DNA from: Mycobacterium sp.
GTDB taxonomy: Bacteria > Actinomycetota > Actinomycetes > Mycobacteriales > Mycobacteriaceae
Assembly: GCF_004298145.1 (NCBI RefSeq)
Contig: NZ_SCRH01000014.1
Span: forward strand, 1 to 64,000
Length of the DNA: 64,000 nucleotides
Direction: 5' to 3'
Below, piece after piece: positions 9,043 to 16,530 of this stretch. A program made the translations under genes and the position numbers. Each line of letters opens with the position of its first letter. Position 1 is the first letter of the stretch. The notes beneath the pieces were generated by a model. That model saw only the letters and a program-made list of their open reading frames with translations. It ran no database searches and was not told the origin of the DNA.

Positions 9043-9399
9043 CTATTTTCGTGGCGCTACGGGCGTCTGCACTGGGGTGGGAACCGTTTGCTGAGGACCG
9101 AACGATTCCTCCGGTTTCATTCCGCCAGAGCCCATCTTTCCGTGGTCCATCATCGGGCAGGAAGTCTGAGGTTGGCCGGAAGGCGGTTGTCCACCATAGG
9201 GACTGTGTGTAGCGCGGCCGAGAAAGAATCCCGAGAAAAAGATCAGGGAAACGACGAATACAACGCCAGCAACGATGCCGACCACGGTCAAGAGAAGATC
9301 TAGCCGATCAGTCCGGCCAGAGCGACTGTCGCCTCGGCCGGATTCTGCCGGGCTGATCGATTCAGTGGATTCTGGTTCGTGCGTCATGATGGGAATCAT
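9043..9399 (-). CDS. Met/His-rich single-pass membrane protein, likely copper-responsive
   Basis: 118-residue protein (or 114 from ATG 9387). A polar N-terminus is followed by one transmembrane helix (about residues 33-57, LLLTVVGIVAGVVFVVSLIF) and an extracytoplasmic tail with CPMMDHGKMGSGGM, a Cys/Met/His cluster of the kind that binds copper. A TACCC-N5-GGGTA box ends eight bases before ATG 9399, as at the metallothionein gene. It is not a family I can name. A role in periplasmic copper binding or sensing is inferred from composition, the box and the neighbourhood. Confidence 0.65.
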   Translation of the reverse strand: MIPIMTHEPESTESISPAESGRGDSRSGRTDRLDLLLTVVGIVAGVVFVVSLIFFSGFFLGRATHSPYGGQPPSGQPQTSCPMMDHGKMGSGGMKPEESFGPQQTVPTPVQTPVAPRK

Positions 9400-9407
9400 C
9401 TCACGTA

Positions 9408-9422
9408 TACCCAGCGGGGGTA
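9408..9422 (-). promoter_or_regulatory. RicR-type copper box 1
   Basis: TACCC-AGCGG-GGGTA (plus-strand reading), 15 bases, immediately upstream of the Met/His-rich membrane protein gene. It has the same arms and five-base spacer as boxes at 14912 and 15361. Read on the minus strand, the distal half merges with TATACG, a possible -10. It is probably the operator of the RicR-like repressor encoded at 14993-15283. Confidence 0.7.
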
Positions 9423-9574
9423 GGGTCTAACGTCCCTAATGCTTAGCCGTTCGTGGACGGCGGCGTAGCGCAGGCAGCACGGATGACGCTCAGGTAGTGC
9501 AGTCCAGGACCTGGGCCTACCGTAGGCCGGCCGTCAGTGTCGACAAGTCAACAACGTTGTGGCTCATGCCAGTT

Positions 9575-9706
9575 GCAGCGGTGCCGGTTGAAACTTCAGC
9601 GGTGGCCGACTCGTGGCAATTGTCAAGACGTGATCAAGCGCCTCGTGCTGAAGTGTGTCGGCGCTGCGAAGACGCGTGCCGGCAGCTAGTGAAGTCACTG
9701 GGCTGA
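9575..9706 (+). pseudogene. Possible 3' relic of a DUF326 (Csp-type) copper-storage protein
   Basis: A plus-strand frame ends with AEVCRRCEDACRQLVKSLG, which looks like the last cysteine-bearing helix of four-helix-bundle copper-binding proteins (CxxC-x3-C spacing). Upstream of it the frame lacks the expected repeated cysteines, a plausible start or a ribosome-binding site. It therefore reads as a truncated remnant inside the copper island. The match rests on one short segment, so the call is tentative. Confidence 0.35.
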
Positions 9707-9720
9707 GAGCGCCACGTATA

Positions 9721-9755
9721 CGGTGGGCCCGCCGACGGCATTGGCGGGTCCACCG
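9721..9755. terminator. Hairpin terminator downstream of the cso operon
   Basis: CGGTGGGCCCGCC and GGCGGGTCCACCG form a 13-pair stem with one G-U pair and a nine-base loop. It lies between the end of the last cso-operon gene (9919) and the Csp-like relic. There is no U-tract, which is usual for mycobacterial terminators. It could stop transcripts from either side. Confidence 0.6.
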
Positions 9756-9918
9756 CGTCGAAGGCATCGGTGTCAACGGAGAAGCCGCTGCAGCGCTTCA
9801 CCGCTCAAGATGCTGACCCGAGTACCGCAAAGAAGTGCCGCAGCCTCTCGGATCGCGTGGCCACCGTGTCGAGTTGTTAGCGCCCGATCGCGCGGCTGAA
9901 CGCAGGATGCGCCGTGAG

Positions 9919-10539
9919 CTAGATCCGAAATAGGGTGGCCAGGAACAGGATTGCCATGCCGGAGGCCATCATGGCCTGGCCGACGTTTCCCAGCGACCTC
10001 AGCCGGGCTGGGTGGTGCCGTCGCTCGATGACGCATCTGCACGTCCAGAAGATCGCTGCGATTGCGAATGTGGCGGTACCCAACCAGTTCACTGCGCCAA
10101 ACCATGCCGGCGATCCGCCGCTTGTCGCCATGGTCGCGCCAGCCATGTCCATGTCGGGCATCGTGGTGACCGGCGTGGTGCTGGACCGGACGGGAAGCAG
10201 CGGGCCGTCCATGCTGGCATACATCCAGGCGGTTGCCAGCATCATCAACCCGTGATAGGCGTACAACATTCGCCCGGCTGTCGTCCGCGCCGCGATGACG
10301 GCCATCGCGATGTACCACGTGGTTGCCAGCAGGAAAAACACGACAGCTGCCGTCGCCGGCAGCTGGGTGCTCCACGGCCAGGCCATCGCCGCCATCGCCA
10401 CTGACATGGCGATGTGCAACCCATGGCTGACCACCACCGTCCACCGCTGCCGTCGGATGACTATCGGGACAACACATTCGGCAGCCGTCAGCGCGAACAG
10501 ACCGGTGACTACCCAGCGAAGCATCACGTCGTGGATCAT
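9919..10539 (-). CDS. DUF5134 multi-pass membrane protein (Rv0970-like)
   Basis: 206-residue integral membrane protein with five to six hydrophobic helices, a His/Met-containing loop (PDMDMAGATMAT) and W-rich segments, as in DUF5134. In M. tuberculosis the equivalent gene (Rv0970) follows ctpV in the cso operon, and here it follows ctpV by 64 bases on the same strand. A second member of the family is encoded at 13754-14413. A role in copper handling is suggested by the conserved linkage and Met-rich loop; no mechanism is known. Confidence 0.8.
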   Translation of the reverse strand: MIHDVMLRWVVTGLFALTAAECVVPIVIRRQRWTVVVSHGLHIAMSVAMAAMAWPWSTQLPATAAVVFFLLATTWYIAMAVIAARTTAGRMLYAYHGLMMLATAWMYASMDGPLLPVRSSTTPVTTMPDMDMAGATMATSGGSPAWFGAVNWLGTATFAIAAIFWTCRCVIERRHHPARLRSLGNVGQAMMASGMAILFLATLFRI

Positions 10540-10603
10540 GCGAAGCCAGAATCGGGTCGGCAGAAGTCATGCGGTGCAACATCGCTGGCGGGATCGGTCC
10601 ACG

Positions 10604-12967
10604 TCATGCGTCGCGGCCGAAGCCCCGTAGCCGCAGCGAGTTTGTGACCACGCTGACCGAGGACAGTCCCATCGCCGCGCCCGCGATGACGGGGTTCAGC
10701 AACCCGAAGGCGGCCAGCGGGATGGCGGCGGTGTTGTAGCCGAAGGCCCAGCCCAGGTTTTGGTGGATGGTGCGCAGAGTCTGGCGCGAGAGCTGAATTG
10801 AGCGCACGACACCGTCGAGCCGGCCGGACATCAGCGTGATATCGGAAGCCTCGATGGCCACGTCGGTTCCGCTGCCGACCGCGATGCCCAGATCCGCCTG
10901 GACAAGGGCGGGCGCGTCGTTGACGCCGTCGCCGACCATGGCGACCGATCTGCCCTCGTCTTGGAGCCGGCGGATCTCGTTGACCTTGTCTTCGGGTAAC
11001 ACCTCGGCCAGCACGCGGTCGATGCCAACCTGATCGGCGATCGCGGCAGCGGTGCGGGCGTTGTCACCGGTGATCATGGCGACCTGCAACCCTAGCTCGC
11101 GCAGGTGGCGGACCACGTCGGCGGCGTCGTCTTTGATCGTGTCAGCCACTGCGAGTACGCCGACCACGCGGTCCTCGCGCCCGACGAATACCGCAGTGCG
11201 CCCTTGCTTTTCGAGCTCGGTGGCCGCAGCCGCAAGATAGTCGGGAAGACGAAGGTCGTTTTCGTCGATGAGCTTGCGCCGCCCGACCAGTACCGCCTGG
11301 CCGTCGACTTCGGCGCGTACGCCGTGGCCGGCCAGGTTGGTGAACGCTGCCACGGCCGGAATCTGCAGGTCCCGCTCGCGGGCGCCGGCGACGATGGCGG
11401 CGCCGATGGGATGCTCGGAACCGGACTCGACGGCGGCGGCGAGCTGGAGCACCCGATCGCTCTTGTGCCGCTTGTCGGCGATGACATCGGTGAGTTGCAT
11501 CTGGCCGCGGGTTAGGGTGCCGGTCTTGTCGAACACCACGGTGTCGATCTTTTTCGACGCTTCTAGGACCTCGCCGCCTTTGACCAGGATCCCCATTTCG
11601 GCGCCGCGGCCGGTACCGGCGATGATCGCCGTCGGCGTGGCCAAGCCAAGTGCACACGGGCAGGCGATGATCAGCACCGAGATCGCCGCGGTCATCCCGG
11701 CGATGGGGTTGGCCGCCAGCAGCGTCCACCCGGCGAAGGTCAGGACGGCGACGCCCAGGACGGCGGGCACGAACACCGCCGAGACCCGGTCGGCCAGCCG
11801 CTGCACCGGGGCCTTGCCGCCCTGGGCCTGCTCGACCAGGCGCACGATCCGGGCCAGAGCGGTGTCGGCGCCCACGGCGGTGGCGCGCACCGTCAGTCGC
11901 CCGTCGATGTTGACGGTGGCCCCAGCAACCCGGTCGCCCACCGTCTTTTCTACCGGGACTGATTCGCCGGTGAGCATCGACTCGTCGACGGCGGCGCGTC
12001 CATCGATGATCTCCCCGTCGACGGGGATCTTCTCGCCGGGCCGCACCAGCAGCAGGTCTCCGACTTGCACCTGCTCGACCGGTACGAGGATTTCCTGGCC
12101 GTCGACGAGCAGGCAGGCTTCCTTGGCGCCCATCTCGAGCAGCGTGCTGATCGCCTCGCGGGTCTTTCCGGTGGCCCGGGCCTCGAAATAGCGGCCCAAC
12201 ACCACGAGTGCGATGATCAACGCCGCGGTATCGAAGAACAGCGGTCCCCCAACGAAGAGCTGGAAGGTGGAGTAGACGAACGCGGTCAGCGTGCCCAGCG
12301 CGATCAGCGTGTCCATGCCCGCAGACCCCGCCCGGGCCTGCTGCACGGCCCCCACCAGGAACGGCCATCCGGCCACGAACTGCACCGGAACCGTCACGGC
12401 AAACGCCAACCACCCCGCCCAGGCGCCACCCAACAACATCGGCGCCGCCATCGACACCAGCCCCAACGGCAAAGCGAGCCACACCCGCCGCAACCATTTG
12501 CGCTGTTCGCTCTTGGCGTCGGCGACCGGCGTCCCATGACACGACGGCGCCGGCTGATCACCACTACCCCCGTCGGTCGCCTCGGCGATGTCGGGCGAGA
12601 GGCCGAGCAAGCGCAGGATTCCGCCGGTAATCCTGGCCACCACACGGGTTTCGCCCACACTCACCGAGTACGGGGCGCGGTTGGGTACCAACTCGGCACG
12701 GATGTGCCGGGCCTCAGCGATCGCCGACACAACGGCAGCGGTATCGCAATCCTCGGGCAAATACCAGATCACCACCGACCCCGACCGGGGATAGGCCTGC
12801 GCGGCTCGCACCCCAGCCACCCTGGCGACCGTATCCTCGATCGCGACCGCCCGCACCGAGTCCATCTCAAACCCCTTGGCACACACCCGCATCCGGCCGC
12901 CACCCTGGGAGACAACTTTCAGCGTGACGCCGGCATCAGCGGTCGTTGGGGTTTCAGTGGCAAGCAT
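10604..12967 (-). CDS. ctpV: Copper-exporting P1B-type ATPase CtpV
   Basis: 787-residue heavy-metal ATPase. The N-terminal metal-binding-like domain (about 20-100) has a single Cys in MRVCAKGF and no CxxC, as I recall for M. tuberculosis CtpV. The membrane metal site ACPCALG, the phosphorylation motif DKTGTLTRG, the actuator loop TGES, the SEHPIG motif and [10 protein letters not shown] are intact. It should export Cu(I) using ATP. It overlaps the upstream DUF1490 gene by 14 bases; an internal Met at 12892 is an alternative start. It is the third gene of the CsoR-controlled cso operon. Confidence 0.93.
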   Translation of the reverse strand: MLATETPTTADAGVTLKVVSQGGGRMRVCAKGFEMDSVRAVAIEDTVARVAGVRAAQAYPRSGSVVIWYLPEDCDTAAVVSAIAEARHIRAELVPNRAPYSVSVGETRVVARITGGILRLLGLSPDIAEATDGGSGDQPAPSCHGTPVADAKSEQRKWLRRVWLALPLGLVSMAAPMLLGGAWAGWLAFAVTVPVQFVAGWPFLVGAVQQARAGSAGMDTLIALGTLTAFVYSTFQLFVGGPLFFDTAALIIALVVLGRYFEARATGKTREAISTLLEMGAKEACLLVDGQEILVPVEQVQVGDLLLVRPGEKIPVDGEIIDGRAAVDESMLTGESVPVEKTVGDRVAGATVNIDGRLTVRATAVGADTALARIVRLVEQAQGGKAPVQRLADRVSAVFVPAVLGVAVLTFAGWTLLAANPIAGMTAAISVLIIACPCALGLATPTAIIAGTGRGAEMGILVKGGEVLEASKKIDTVVFDKTGTLTRGQMQLTDVIADKRHKSDRVLQLAAAVESGSEHPIGAAIVAGARERDLQIPAVAAFTNLAGHGVRAEVDGQAVLVGRRKLIDENDLRLPDYLAAAATELEKQGRTAVFVGREDRVVGVLAVADTIKDDAADVVRHLRELGLQVAMITGDNARTAAAIADQVGIDRVLAEVLPEDKVNEIRRLQDEGRSVAMVGDGVNDAPALVQADLGIAVGSGTDVAIEASDITLMSGRLDGVVRSIQLSRQTLRTIHQNLGWAFGYNTAAIPLAAFGLLNPVIAGAAMGLSSVSVVTNSLRLRGFGRDA

Positions 12968-13253
12968 CGCCAGCCTCGTGACTCGCGCTCGCGTCCACGA
13001 CCGTCGGCGCGGGAACTCGTTCCCCGAGTCGATCGGCCGCCTCGGCGAGCACGTCGGCCACGGCCAGGCGAGCCCGCTCGGCGCCCTCCTTGGTCTTGCG
13101 CACGGTGGCCCGGGTGGCCTGCAAACCCACAGCGGTAGTGCTCACCGTCACCTTGCGCCACGGAGCCTTCGCCAATGCTTCATACGCCGCGACCCCCACC
13201 ACACCGGTCACCACGGTGGGCACCGCCTTCGCCAAAAGTCCCTGCCATGCCAT
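12954..13253 (-). CDS. DUF1490 protein (Rv0968-like)
   Basis: 99-residue small protein with one N-terminal hydrophobic segment ([18 protein letters not shown]) and a charged helical C-terminal part ending in His-Glu-Ala-Gly-Asp-Ala-Cys-His. It matches the DUF1490 protein that sits between csoR and ctpV in M. tuberculosis (Rv0968). The C-terminal His/Cys could bind metal, but the function is unknown. It is translationally coupled to ctpV by a 14-base overlap. Confidence 0.85.
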   Translation of the reverse strand: MAWQGLLAKAVPTVVTGVVGVAAYEALAKAPWRKVTVSTTAVGLQATRATVRKTKEGAERARLAVADVLAEAADRLGERVPAPTVVDASASHEAGDACH

Positions 13254-13321
13254 CTTGAACGCTTCCTTTTGTTTGGTTGAACTCGCACTGATTGCGGATG
13301 GTTACAGTGATGGCCGCCAAG

Positions 13322-13684
13322 TCATTTCACGCCGCCCACCGACAACGGCTGGGCATCCGCGGATTCGCCGACAGCGGCACCGCTGAGCTGGGCCGCCGGA
13401 CCAGTCAGCGCCGGCGTGAACTTGACCGCGTCAATCAGCTCGTCAATCGCCGCGGGCCCGCGGCCTTGCAGCACCGCCGCCGAAAAGCATGTTTCCAAGT
13501 GGTTGTGCAACATCACCCGGTTGGCCCGCTCCAGCGAGGACTGAACCGCGGAGATCTGCTTCATGACGTCCACGCAGTAGGCGTCGGATTCCATCATCCG
13601 AATGATCCCGTCGAGGTGACCTCGAACCGTTTTCAGCCGGTTGAGCGCCGCACGTTTTTTTTGCGTCAACTGCACTTCGCCCAT
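13322..13684 (-). CDS. csoR: Copper-sensing repressor CsoR
   Basis: 120-residue CsoR. The Cu(I) ligand set is visible as Cys37, His62 and Cys66 (DAYCVDV, NHLETC), one residue offset from the M. tuberculosis protein, and the tail VKFTPALTGP is shared. I start at ATG 13684, after AAGGAG with seven-base spacing, which matches known CsoR length. In the absence of copper it represses the csoR-DUF1490-ctpV-DUF5134 operon through the palindrome 44 bases upstream; Cu(I) binding releases DNA. Confidence 0.95.
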   Translation of the reverse strand: MGEVQLTQKKRAALNRLKTVRGHLDGIIRMMESDAYCVDVMKQISAVQSSLERANRVMLHNHLETCFSAAVLQGRGPAAIDELIDAVKFTPALTGPAAQLSGAAVGESADAQPLSVGGVK

Positions 13685-13727
13685 CCGTAACTCCTTGACC
13701 TGTCGCTGTACCAACGTCCACCCTACT

Positions 13728-13750
13728 CCACCCCACCCGGGGTGGGGTGG
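13728..13750. promoter_or_regulatory. CsoR operator
   Basis: A 23-base near-perfect palindrome: arms CCACCCCACCC and GGGTGGGGTGG around a central G. It lies 44 bases upstream of csoR and begins four bases beyond the stop of the preceding DUF5134 gene. The ACCCCAC/GTGGGGT arms match the style of the M. tuberculosis CsoR operator as I recall it. Confidence 0.85.
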
Positions 13751-13753
13751 CAG

Positions 13754-14413
13754 CTACAGCAGCGTAGCGAACATCACGGCTGTGCCCGCGGCGGCGCATA
13801 CGTGATGCAGCTGCTCGAGGTGCGCGAGCTGCCCGCTACGTGGCCCTCTGTTCCTTCGGCGCCTGGCCAGGTACTGGCATGCCCAATACAGGGCCACGGC
13901 TGCAAAGCCGAGGGTGGCAAGCCAGTTCACCGCGGCGATCCAGCCGTCTGCGAATCCAGCCGCGGGCCTGTGGTGTGCCGAGGCCATGTCGTTCTCGGAC
14001 ATGTTCATGGCCAGCGCGGCCGATCGCGGATCTTCGGAGGGGCGACTGATGCGGCCCCTCAGGCTGACGTTCATCACCGCGAACATCCATGCCATGGCGG
14101 CCATCATCACCGCGTAATAGCCGTTGGTCAGTCGCTCACCAGTCGTCATCGACGTGCGGCCCGCGCCACGGGCAAACCACAGGCAGGCCAACAGGAAAAA
14201 GGTGATGGCGGCCGCTGTCGGCAGGTTCATTCCGGCGTCCCAGGCCATCGCGATCATTGCCGCCGACATCGCGAGGTGGAGTAGGTGACTGACCGTGTCG
14301 GGCCATCGGCGATAGTGGGCGACAACGACATACAGATAGGCTGCGATGCTGGCGGCGAAAAATATGGTGATAATCCATCGCAGCGCGAGCTCGCTCATCG
14401 GGCGACCCGACAT
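13754..14413 (-). CDS. Second DUF5134 membrane protein, upstream of csoR
   Basis: 219-residue multi-pass membrane protein paralogous to the one at 9919-10539. It shares the arrangement TVSHLLHLAMSAAMIAMAW, AAAITFFLLAC and the C-terminal WIAAVNWLATLGFA segment, with a Met/His-rich loop (LAMNMSENDMASAHH). ATG 14398 is an alternative start. It ends four bases before the CsoR operator, so it is outside the usual cso transcript but flanks its promoter. The duplication around one operator is unusual. Confidence 0.75.
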   Translation of the reverse strand: MSGRPMSELALRWIITIFFAASIAAYLYVVVAHYRRWPDTVSHLLHLAMSAAMIAMAWDAGMNLPTAAAITFFLLACLWFARGAGRTSMTTGERLTNGYYAVMMAAMAWMFAVMNVSLRGRISRPSEDPRSAALAMNMSENDMASAHHRPAAGFADGWIAAVNWLATLGFAAVALYWACQYLARRRRNRGPRSGQLAHLEQLHHVCAAAGTAVMFATLL

Positions 14414-14739
14414 CGCGACAATGCCGCGCGCCGCGTGGCCGCCGGCCGACCGCGCGTGTGCATAGCATCAGGGCGCCAGAACGCTGCACGCCCGCGCGGG
14501 ATGGGGCGTAGTGAGTCCGTCACCATCTACCTTTCGGTTCCTCGATTTCTCGACGCCTGATACCGCGCCTAGCGTCAGCGGAGGGCTGTGCCGTTCAGGG
14601 CTCGTCGGCAGGACCGGACCACCAGCAAGCGCCTCGGAGTCCGAGATATCTGAAAGTCGGCAGATCATCCACCGGTTGTGCCGGAAAATCCGTTATCTAC
14701 CAGGAGGTTTCGGCGGCTGACGTGTGCTCATCAGACGAG
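14414..14739. other. Intergenic stretch, no supported gene
   Basis: About 325 bases between the second DUF5134 gene and the metallothionein terminator. It should hold the DUF5134 promoter. I found no TACCC-N5-GGGTA box, no CsoR-type palindrome and no credible frame. A plus-strand AGGAGG at 14702 precedes only an 18-codon frame that I do not call. Confidence 0.4.
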
Positions 14740-14771
14740 CCAAGGCCCCGACCGGGACGTCGAGGCCTTGG
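14740..14771 (-). terminator. Terminator of the metallothionein gene
   Basis: CCAAGGCC-C-CGAC, a six-base loop, then GTCG-A-GGCCTTGG: 12 pairs with one mismatch. It begins 13 bases after the metallothionein stop codon. No U-tract is present. Its position marks the metallothionein gene as a discrete transcript. Confidence 0.7.
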
Positions 14772-14783
14772 CATTTAGGGTGC

Positions 14784-14900
14784 TCAGTCGTTACAGGTGC
14801 ATCCGGAGTGGCCGCAACTGCAGCCAGCCGCTTGGGTGCAGGCGGAGTCGCCACAGGTACATCCGGTGGATTTGCAACAGCAGGTGTGGTTCTCGTTCAT
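14784..14900 (-). CDS. 38-residue cysteine-rich metallothionein
   Basis: A short gene easily missed by length filters. From ATG 14900 to TGA 14784 it encodes 38 residues with ten Cys (7, 8, 9, 14, 16, 21, 27, 29, 34, 36) and two His (5, 31). The pattern G-C-x-C-G-[DH]-S-x-C occurs twice (13-21, 26-34), and no aromatic residue is present, as in metallothioneins. It should bind several Cu(I) or Zn(II) ions in thiolate clusters in the cytosol. It differs from MymT of M. tuberculosis in length and Cys order. It has its own promoter, a RicR-type box 12 bases upstream and a terminator 13 bases downstream. Confidence 0.85.
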   Translation of the reverse strand: MNENHTCCCKSTGCTCGDSACTQAAGCSCGHSGCTCND

Positions 14901-14907
14901 GCGGGCG

Positions 14908-14936
14908 ACGGTACCCCGGTAGGGTATCTGCGTCAA
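14908..14936 (-). promoter_or_regulatory. Metallothionein promoter with RicR-type copper box 2
   Basis: On the minus strand, TTGACG (14936-14931), a 17-base spacer and TACCGT (14913-14908, fitting the mycobacterial TANNNT -10) lie seven bases before the ATG, so transcription should start at the A of the ATG and the mRNA be leaderless; no Shine-Dalgarno is present. The operator TACCC-CGGTA-GGGTA (14912-14926) fills the spacer and its edge overlaps the -10, so a bound repressor would block RNA polymerase. Confidence 0.75.
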
Positions 14937-14992
14937 GGGGCTGCCCCCGTCGGTGCGGGATCAGCCTCGAGATTGCCGGCCGAAAGTGATGA

Positions 14993-15283
14993 TCAGGAGC
15001 GCACGAGCCTGGCGATAGCGGCGGAGGCCTCAGTCAACTTCATCTCCGCTTCGTCGCCTCCCTGCGTGATTGCTTCGGTCACGCAATGCTCAAGGTGGTC
15101 ATCGAGGAGGTTCAACGCCACCGACCGCAACGCGCTACTGGCTGCGCTGATTTGGGTGAGGATATCGATACAGTATTTGTCGTCCTCGATCATCCTCGCG
15201 ATGCCGCGAACCTGGCCCTCAACGCGGCGCAAGCGCTTGGCATAGCCGTCCTTATGCTCGACATACCCGCGTTTGGTTTGCAC
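14993..15283 (-). CDS. RicR-like CsoR-family copper repressor
   Basis: 96-residue CsoR/DUF156 repressor. The copper ligands appear as Cys38, His63 and Cys67 (DDKYCID, DDHLEHC). The core YAKRLRRVEGQVRGIARMIE and ending ASAAIARLVRS resemble M. tuberculosis RicR (Rv0190) far more than the CsoR encoded 1.3 kb away. I start at GTG 15283 after AGGAGG; a longer frame upstream has no ribosome-binding site and crosses the operator. It likely represses itself, the metallothionein and the Met/His-rich membrane protein. It could be a paralogue of a chromosomal ricR elsewhere. Confidence 0.88.
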   Translation of the reverse strand: MQTKRGYVEHKDGYAKRLRRVEGQVRGIARMIEDDKYCIDILTQISAASSALRSVALNLLDDHLEHCVTEAITQGGDEAEMKLTEASAAIARLVRS

Positions 15284-15356
15284 GTGACCTCCTAAACACC
15301 CCGTCATCAAGTCGTTCTCACGCATAGGGTCGGCCGCCAAAGACATTTGTCGTCGC

Positions 15357-15375
15357 ACTGTACCCTGCGGGGGTA
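15357..15375 (-). promoter_or_regulatory. Promoter with RicR-type copper box 3 (autoregulation)
   Basis: TACCC-TGCGG-GGGTA (15361-15375), 78 bases upstream of the RicR-like GTG start. On the minus strand the box's end forms TACAGT (15362-15357), a TANNNT -10, as at the metallothionein promoter. A weak -35 (TCGACG) lies 18 bases further up. This gives a leader of about 65 bases carrying the AGGAGG. Confidence 0.7.
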
Positions 15376-15592
15376 CCTGGCGTCGATTTTCGCTGCGCGC
15401 AGCGACACGTGGCACCTGGCACGTGGCACACCTTGGCGCAGTTCTCATCTCCTTCATGGACAGCTCGGGAGTGCGTCTCGGCAACCGTAACTAAACGGGC
15501 ATCGGTTTCCAGGCCGACATGCGGATGCGCCCAATAGGTGCCGGAGTCGGGGGACGAGCATCGGTAGAACGAAACCCACGCAACAGCCGGCT

Positions 15593-16438
15593 TTAGTGAA
15601 AGCCCCTGAATCGGCGCAGGTATCCGGGCAATCGGTGTGCCGGCACCGCCTTCGGCCAGTCGTCGGACCGGAAATAGGAGTCGGTGCCTCCGTCGACGAA
15701 TATCACGCTGCCGCAGAGGAAATCGGCGGCATCCGACAGCATGAAGCACATCCACTCGGCCATGTGTCCGGGGTCGCCGAAACCGCCGACCGGGACCGGG
15801 AACGACCGAACGGCCCTGGCCTGCCGGGGATCCGACAACTGTTCGGCCAGAAGCGGTGTCATGATCGCACCCGGCGCCAGGGCGTTCAGGCGCACGCCCG
15901 ACCCCGCCCATTCAGGCAACACCGCGTGTCGCCGCACCCAACGACTGACGGCGATTTTAGAGGCGCCGTACATCATGGTCGGCGCGGCCGGTCCGAACCA
16001 CCGCACCGAGCGCAACGCCTTGCCTGCGTCATGCGCAAGCAGCGCCGTCACGGCTCGGCGCGGCACCGCGGGTATCGTCGTCGTCGAATTGCTGGCAACG
16101 ACAACGACTTTGGCGCGTTCGGCGGCCACCAGCGCATCCCGCCAGGCGAGCAGCAGCTCAACGACCCCGAAATAGTTGACCTGGGCGATCTGGCGAACGC
16201 GATCCGGGGCGGGGCTGGGGCCCAGTCCGGCCGCCAGTACGGCACCGTCAAGCCTGCCGTCCGAGGCGGCCAGGACGCGCTGGGCGGCCTCGTTACGTCC
16301 GTGTGGTGTCGACAAATCGGCGACGATGTCGGCGTCCTTGATGTCGACACCGATCACGGTGTGCCCGCCGTCGCGGAGGCGCTGCGCGGTCTCGCGCCCC
16401 ATCCCGGACGCCGATCCGGTGATCGCATAGGTTCCCAT
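15593..16438 (-). CDS. Short-chain dehydrogenase
   Basis: 281-residue SDR: TGSASGMG cofactor motif, a YGASK active-site Tyr/Lys, and the C-terminal FVDGGT typical of classical SDRs. ATG 16438 follows TGGAGG. The protein has an insert after the catalytic serine region (SNSTTTIPAV through WFGPAAPTMM) often seen in 3-alpha-hydroxysteroid-type SDRs. The 3' end and about 20 bases beyond are repeated, decayed, at 7841-8036. Substrate unknown. Confidence 0.85.
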   Translation of the reverse strand: MGTYAITGSASGMGRETAQRLRDGGHTVIGVDIKDADIVADLSTPHGRNEAAQRVLAASDGRLDGAVLAAGLGPSPAPDRVRQIAQVNYFGVVELLLAWRDALVAAERAKVVVVASNSTTTIPAVPRRAVTALLAHDAGKALRSVRWFGPAAPTMMYGASKIAVSRWVRRHAVLPEWAGSGVRLNALAPGAIMTPLLAEQLSDPRQARAVRSFPVPVGGFGDPGHMAEWMCFMLSDAADFLCGSVIFVDGGTDSYFRSDDWPKAVPAHRLPGYLRRFRGFH

Positions 16439-16530
16439 CGAGTCCTCCATTCCCAGGGCAGTATGCCCGGCCGGCCGCTCTCCTCCGAGGGGTGCCGCCC
16501 GCTGGGTGGACACGCTGTTAAATTGCGAAG

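Noticed and set aside
9773..10582. 269-codon frame overlapping the first DUF5134 gene
   Set aside because: Out-of-frame His/Gly/Arg-rich shadow on the same strand.
14700..14780. Plus-strand AGGAGG followed by a GTG frame
   Set aside because: The frame has 18 codons and runs through the metallothionein terminator.
7841..15588. 17-base repeat AAACCCACGCAACAGCC as an integrase attachment site
   Set aside because: It is part of a longer homologous SDR 3' end, there is no integrase, and flanks do not look like attachment cores; a partial gene duplicate explains it better.
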